Source: Isoetes taiwanensis
Lineage: Eukaryota > Streptophyta > Lycopodiopsida > Isoetales > Isoetaceae
Assembly: GCA_021234155.1 (NCBI GenBank)
Contig: JAJEKV010000041.1
Coordinates: forward strand, 3,772,829 to 3,836,828
Direction: 5' to 3'
Length of the DNA: 64,000 nt
The notes beneath the pieces were generated by a model. It was not told where the DNA came from and searched no databases. It saw only the letters and a program-made list of their open reading frames with translations. Below are positions 59,798 to 64,000 of the stretch, in pieces (position 1 is the stretch's first letter; the number at the start of each line of letters is the position of its first letter). The translations under genes were made by a program, and so were the position numbers.

Positions 59798-59966
59798 AAG
59801 TAGATCGTAGCCTTACGATTAGCTTGTTTGTTTTATTGCATTATATGTGTTTGCTGATATAGTTGTGGAAGCAAAATACATCAATAAAATATTTAGAATG
59901 TGAAACAAAATGTATTTATATATAGATAGTAGCTTCATTACAATGCTTTCGGGATCAAGAGTCTAA

Positions 59967-61035
59967 CTATTCTTGGAATCGCCGGAAGGATGGGTTATCC
60001 TCAAGAAACTTCTTAACCTGGGCCGTTTCTACCAAGCGTCCCAAGTTTCTGAGGATGTTCGTTGGTGTCCCGCCCTGCAAGGCTGTCACCAAGTCTTCGA
60101 TTCTGCGGTCGGAAGTGTAGGCCGTGGTCAGTGCTAATCTTCCCTGTCGTCAGTAGTGTACCGCGAAGTCGAAGATATCTAGTGCCACCGTTCTCTTGAC
60201 TAGGATAACATGGTCAACTAATCAGCCGAGCATGCCTACCAAATCCTATGAGTGCGATGAGCATGAATACCCCCTCTTCGCCCCATGGGCTGAATTTGCG
60301 GTGAATGACCGCTATTCTGCCGTCCAACAGTAGAGGAAGGTTGTACCTTAGCGACCTGTCCCGGCTTGTCGCTGTTGATTCTTCGTCGGCTCGGGCACCG
60401 GCTCTACGTCTTCCCGCATATTCATCGACTTGAATCTCCGTCAGGTCTCTGTGGTCCCTTATTGTTGAGGCGATTCTGGTCAGGTCAATCTCGCCTCTCC
60501 TCTGGACACCTGTGGGAGCTGGTGTCGAAGAACTTGGCATCAAAATATTTGTGGTCTTGCCACGGATGCCCATCCGTTCTTGGATGGCGTAGAATTCCTC
60601 TTCTGAAGGCAGATCTCGAGCTGTCATCATTTGTCGGATGCTGCTATAAGCCTGAATATCTGAAGTCGACTCCTCGGTGTAGGTGTCGGCTTCTCTTACG
60701 TGGATTGGGAAGTCGGAAGCCTCCCGATCGATGAAATCATCCAGATCTGGTTGCTGCCGCATAAGATGTAGCAACTTGTCGCGCCTGTACTCCCTGGCTC
60801 TGCATTCGGGGAGGTTCTGGATGTCAGTCAGGAGCAGGTACTCCTGGCCGTTGATGATGATGGGGGCTAGGCTTGTGATACCTAGCCCGAGTGGAGGGGC
60901 GATCCTGCGGGTCTGCAGGTCCTGGTCGAATGATTGGATCTCCTGCTCTGCTTGTCGCCGCTCCTGGTCCGGGTCGAACTCGACGTAGTCTTCGTCATCT
61001 GAGTCGAGCTCTTCGTCTTCGGCTCTTCCTTCTTG
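59967..61035 (-). pseudogene. GC-rich acidic open frame of unknown family, broken
   Basis: The minus-strand frame is open from 61035 to a stop at 60214 (about 273 residues). It continues in another frame to the TAG at 59967, with one TGA inside; a single extra T near 60210 explains the shift. The N-terminal part is acidic (EDEELDSDDEDYVEFDPDQE), then NGQEYLLLTDIQNLPECRAR and LMRQQPDLDDFIDREASDFP. The later part is DGRIAVIHRKFSPWGEEGVF, HVILVKRTVALDIFDFAVHY and NILRNLGRLVETAQVKKFLE. GC content is clearly above the neighbours. It lies 170 bp upstream of gag on the same strand, so it could be an extra ORF of the chromovirus, a different element or an endogenised viral gene. I do not recognise it. 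Confidence 0.5.
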
Positions 61036-61079
61036 CTATCACAAGGCCCCCAAAAATGAACTTGTATAAAAAATTAGCA

Positions 61080-62030
61080 TGAAAACCAGTATATATGTGG
61101 TTTTTATATACAACAATTCATAATGTAAAAAAAAACCATGTGTCCTTCCTGGTTATGCAAAACCAATAATAGTTCATATCATGTTTTGTGTACTAATTTA
61201 AAATATTGCACTAGTTTTTGAAAATCATCATTAGTTTGTAAGGTTGTTTTTAAGTGTACATTGATTTAGCAAAATCATTGCTAGTTCATATCATGTTTAA
61301 TTACATGATTTCTTTAATCGTGCAATAGTTTTTTGGAATCGTCAATAGTTTAAAAGATGTGTTTTATGGATATATTGATTTTACAAAACCAATAGTGGTT
61401 CATATCATATTTTTTGTACTAATTCAAAATTTCACACTAGTTTCTAGAAATCATCATTGGTTTGTAAGATTGTTTTTAAGTGTACATTGATTTAGCAAAA
61501 TCATTGCTAGTTCATATCATGTTTAATTACATGAATTCTTTGATCATGCAATAGTTTTTTAGAATCATCAATAGTTTAAAAGATGTGTTTTATGCATATA
61601 TTGATTTTACAAAGCCAATAGTGGTTCATATCATATTTTTTGTACTAATTCGAAATTTCACACTAGTTTCTCGAAATCATCATTAGTTTGTAAGACTATT
61701 TTTAAGTATATATTGATTTAACAAGATCATTGCTAGTTCATGTTATGTTTAATTACATGAATTCTACAACCATACAATAGTTTCGAAGATGTGTTTTGTG
61801 CATATAATAATTTTGCAAAACCGAGTGGCTCATATCATGTTTTTTGTACTAATTCGAAATTTCACACCAGTTTCTAGATATCATCATTAGCTTGTAAGAT
61901 TGTTTTTAAGTGTACATTGATTTAGCAAAATCATTGCTCATTTAGATCATGTTTAATTACATGAATTCTACAATCGTACAATGTTTTGAATTCATCAATA
62001 GTTTAGAAAATGTGTTTTATGCGTCTACTT
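61080..62030. repeat. AT-rich tandem repeat, about 205-225 bp unit, four copies
   Basis: The block around caatagtggttcatatcat, followed by tttttgtactaattcraaat, recurs at about 61168, 61391, 61615 and 61820. Intervening blocks gattgtttttaagtgtacat and catgtttaattacatgaatt also recur. No coding capacity. Confidence 0.8.
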
Positions 62031-62855
62031 CTCAAACATGTGGTCTAGGATAACTTTGGAATTTTGGATGCAATTGCGCAAATAGTCATTTCTGCCATCT
62101 GGCATGCCTGATCACACGATGTCCAACTTGTTAGGAGCCATCGCAATGAGGCAAGTTTGGAGCCGGTGTCTAGGAAGGGATTTTTTGTTCTCCCTCTTCA
62201 AGTCTCTCTTCAAACCCTCGAGGGAACCTGCACACAAGCTCTCGACCACTTCAGATGTAGGGAAGACTGCCAAAACCTAAACCCTACAGACTTAGTAGGA
62301 TTTAGGTATCGAGGCATTAAAACAGATCCATCCGTTAATGCCACCATTGAAATGGTAGTTCATGTTCCATGAAACATCCCAAAAAAGAAAAAATGGGCAT
62401 CCACCACACGGATGTGCCAACGCCCAAATTTTCCCCTTTTGTTACGTACAGGAAGATGGCATATTCCCCTAATTCAACCACTTCACTGAGCTCAAAATGG
62501 GGTTTTGCCTTTGTGCGTGAGTTCAAACATTCAATTTACACTGGGAACCAGCTATCAACAGAGCCAAACTCGATTTGCTATAGGCAACTAGTCAACCTTT
62601 TGCTCGATGTGCTCCTAGCCTAGTACTATAGTGTAAAGATAGCATGTACTTGGCAATCCAGAAAGTTAAACAATCCTCTCCGTGGACGTTAAAAAATCTA
62701 TTCTATTCTATTCTATTTTTAAACATGTGGTCTAGGATAGCCTTGGCGATTTGGATGCAACCACGCAGTCGAATTATCATTCTGTGGCTTCTGGCATGCC
62801 CGATCGCACGATGTCCAGCTTGTTACGAGCCGCTGCAATGGGGCAAGTTTGGATC
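62030..62855. repeat. About 135-bp direct repeat, two copies 0.69 kb apart
   Basis: The sequence aaacatgtggtctaggata, then tttggatgcaa and cgatgtcca, ending gaggcaagtttgg or ggggcaagtttgg, occurs at about 62030-62155 and 62719-62850. The second copy lies immediately after a LINE tail. Both may be relics of one gene fragment or element. Confidence 0.7.
62668..62718 (+). mobile_element. LINE 3' terminal tail
   Basis: The sequence ccgtggacgttaaaaaatct, followed by attct repeats, matches the end of the LINE at 21551-21590 (gtggacgataaaaaatcattct...). The microsatellite unit differs (attct instead of cattct). Only the tip of the element is recognisable. Confidence 0.6.
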
Positions 62856-63480
62856 GAAGGATTCAACAATTACATGATGGGGTGCCTAATGCGGCACGAG
62901 ATGCAAGTGTCCAATGTACTAGCATATTTTTGGATTTGTTTCACCTCTACGGTCTAGACTTATTACGTCATACTATTGTGGACCTTATATGTGCACTTTA
63001 GCAATCTTGTGCACAAGTGCAATAGGCTTATGTTTGATCAGATAAAGGAGGTGGACAGTTTGATGACCATTATCGGCACCGGTTCTACATTCATTGGTAT
63101 GTAGACTATGTGGCTTCAAATTTAGTGTCTGTATCACACTTTTCTATTTCTCAAATTGCAACTCATCTTACTAGAAATTTCCAAAGAACAAATGACCTTT
63201 ACCATTGTTTGGGATCATTCTACTTAGAGTTGATCTTGACTAGATATTAGACTTGTTGTTAGATTGAATTGAGAATAGAAGTATTAGGACTATTAGAATG
63301 AAGATAAATGATTGTATACCGGCGAGTTGGCAATCTTCCCTATGTCAAACGGGAGTAGGACTTTGAATTGTAACCTCGCAAAACCCCGGAAGACGGACCA
63401 CAGAGAAGTTTCCAAGGCAATCTTTCCCGGTTACCCTGCATGAGATCGCATGCCCATGCCTTCTAGTAAACGTGATGACG
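62856..63480. other. Intergenic, nothing firm
   Basis: No gene that I can support. A plus-strand frame at 62751-62957 has weak PPR-like text but no repeat register. Confidence 0.3.
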
Positions 63481-63484
63481 AGGA

Positions 63485-63728
63485 ATTGATGACAACCTTA
63501 CAAACCCTAGGACACATGTTTTGAACCCACGTGATGACATAGTGCCATGGTGGAATCCTAGTCGACCATTATGTAGGAAATGATGACAACCTTACAAACC
63601 CTAGGACACATGTTTTGAACCCACATGTGACGACAATAGTGCCATTGTGTAGGAAATGATGACAACCTTACAAACCCTATGACACATGTTTTGAACCCAC
63701 GTGATGACGTGCCATGGTGGAATCCGAC
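63485..63728. repeat. Three direct repeats of about 78-93 bp
   Basis: The block gatgacaaccttacaaaccc, followed by taggacacatgttttgaaccc and a gtgatgac-like end, starts at about 63487, 63580 and 63658. The spacer between copies 1 and 2 contains a ccatggtggaatcc word that reappears after copy 3. Confidence 0.8.
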
Positions 63729-64000
63729 ACTGGCTTAGGTTTTCACAGGTTGTGGTCGAAATCTGTTTCAATGGTGTAAAGTGCAATAGTGGCATACTAG
63801 GTGATATGGCAATGGTATGGCATTATAAATGATGAGGTGGCATCAAAAAGAGCAAGCAAACTTTTTTTTTCCATGAGAAAGTGACTATATGCAAAAATTA
63901 TGGGAGATGACATGGCATGAGTATGGTGAGGTGGCACCCTAGGTGTGATAGGGTGCAAATAAAAAATGTCCATATATGGCAATATGTCATTTGTCTTTAA

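Noticed and set aside
58201-59810. Plus-strand frames across the gag/protease region
   Set aside because: Antisense shadows of the well-supported minus-strand gag and protease frames.
62740-62960. Possible PPR-repeat fragment
   Set aside because: Some residues resemble a PPR C-terminus, but no 35-residue register or second repeat is visible.
1-64000. CRISPR arrays, bacterial operons, riboswitches
   Set aside because: Regular short repeats with unique spacers, Shine-Dalgarno-led gene runs and riboswitch cores are absent; all features are of nuclear plant type.

Overview
This is nuclear DNA from a land plant. The evidence is AT-rich intergenic sequence, GT-AG introns, an intact plant NPF (NRT1/PTR) transporter gene, a plant-type ABCB gene remnant, a chromovirus-type Ty3/gypsy element, plant-style LINEs with short microsatellite tails, tRNA-derived SINE-like repeats and MITEs. 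The degenerate LINE and gypsy style would fit a large-genome seed-free plant such as a fern, but the taxon is inference only. No bacterial, organellar or CRISPR features were seen.

Layout. 0-11 kb: the 3' end of a coding region with a Pro/Thr-rich tandem repeat and a CCHC knuckle (3-1034, open on the left); an ankyrin-repeat exon on the minus strand set between inverted repeats (about 1560-2512); a long-arm hairpin (3156-3247); a SINE remnant; a broken ABCB transporter (7760-8510); and a CCHC-encoding remnant near 9.7 kb. 11.3-37.8 kb: two head-to-tail copies of a 13-13.5 kb unit sharing a 9-bp microhomology at the breakpoints. Each unit carries (i) a plus-strand, intron-containing, now broken gene with coiled coil, RING-like finger and Ulp1/C48-like protease; (ii) a small nuclear-type acidic protein gene split by a repeat that carries tRNA-type A and B boxes; (iii) a minus-strand Cys-rich element-like gene converging on it; and (iv) two LINE fragments. 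The copies differ by a 527-bp foldback MITE, by the number of internal about 1-kb repeat units, and by a marked excess of differences inside the LINE pieces.

38.5-40.7 kb: the one clearly intact gene, an NPF4-like transporter on the minus strand. Five exons sum to 552 codons plus a stop, including a predicted 3-nt first coding exon and a GC-AG intron. 42-49 kb: LINE 3' tails, a tRNA-like repeat, a retroposed LINE-ORF1-like sequence with a 17-bp target duplication and poly(A), and a possible LTR. 50-59.8 kb: a 5'-truncated chromovirus (minus strand) that has lost reverse transcriptase and RNase H. A second, apparently noncoding LTR element is nested in its 3' LTR with a 5-bp target duplication. 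60-61 kb: a GC-rich, acidic, broken open frame of unknown identity. 61-64 kb: tandem repeats, another LINE tail and duplicated short segments.

The window reads as repeat-dominated intergenic DNA around one functional transporter gene. The most informative parts are the tandem duplication, the RING plus Ulp1 gene inside it, the repeat array with tRNA-type boxes, the nested LTR pair and the GC-rich unknown frame.
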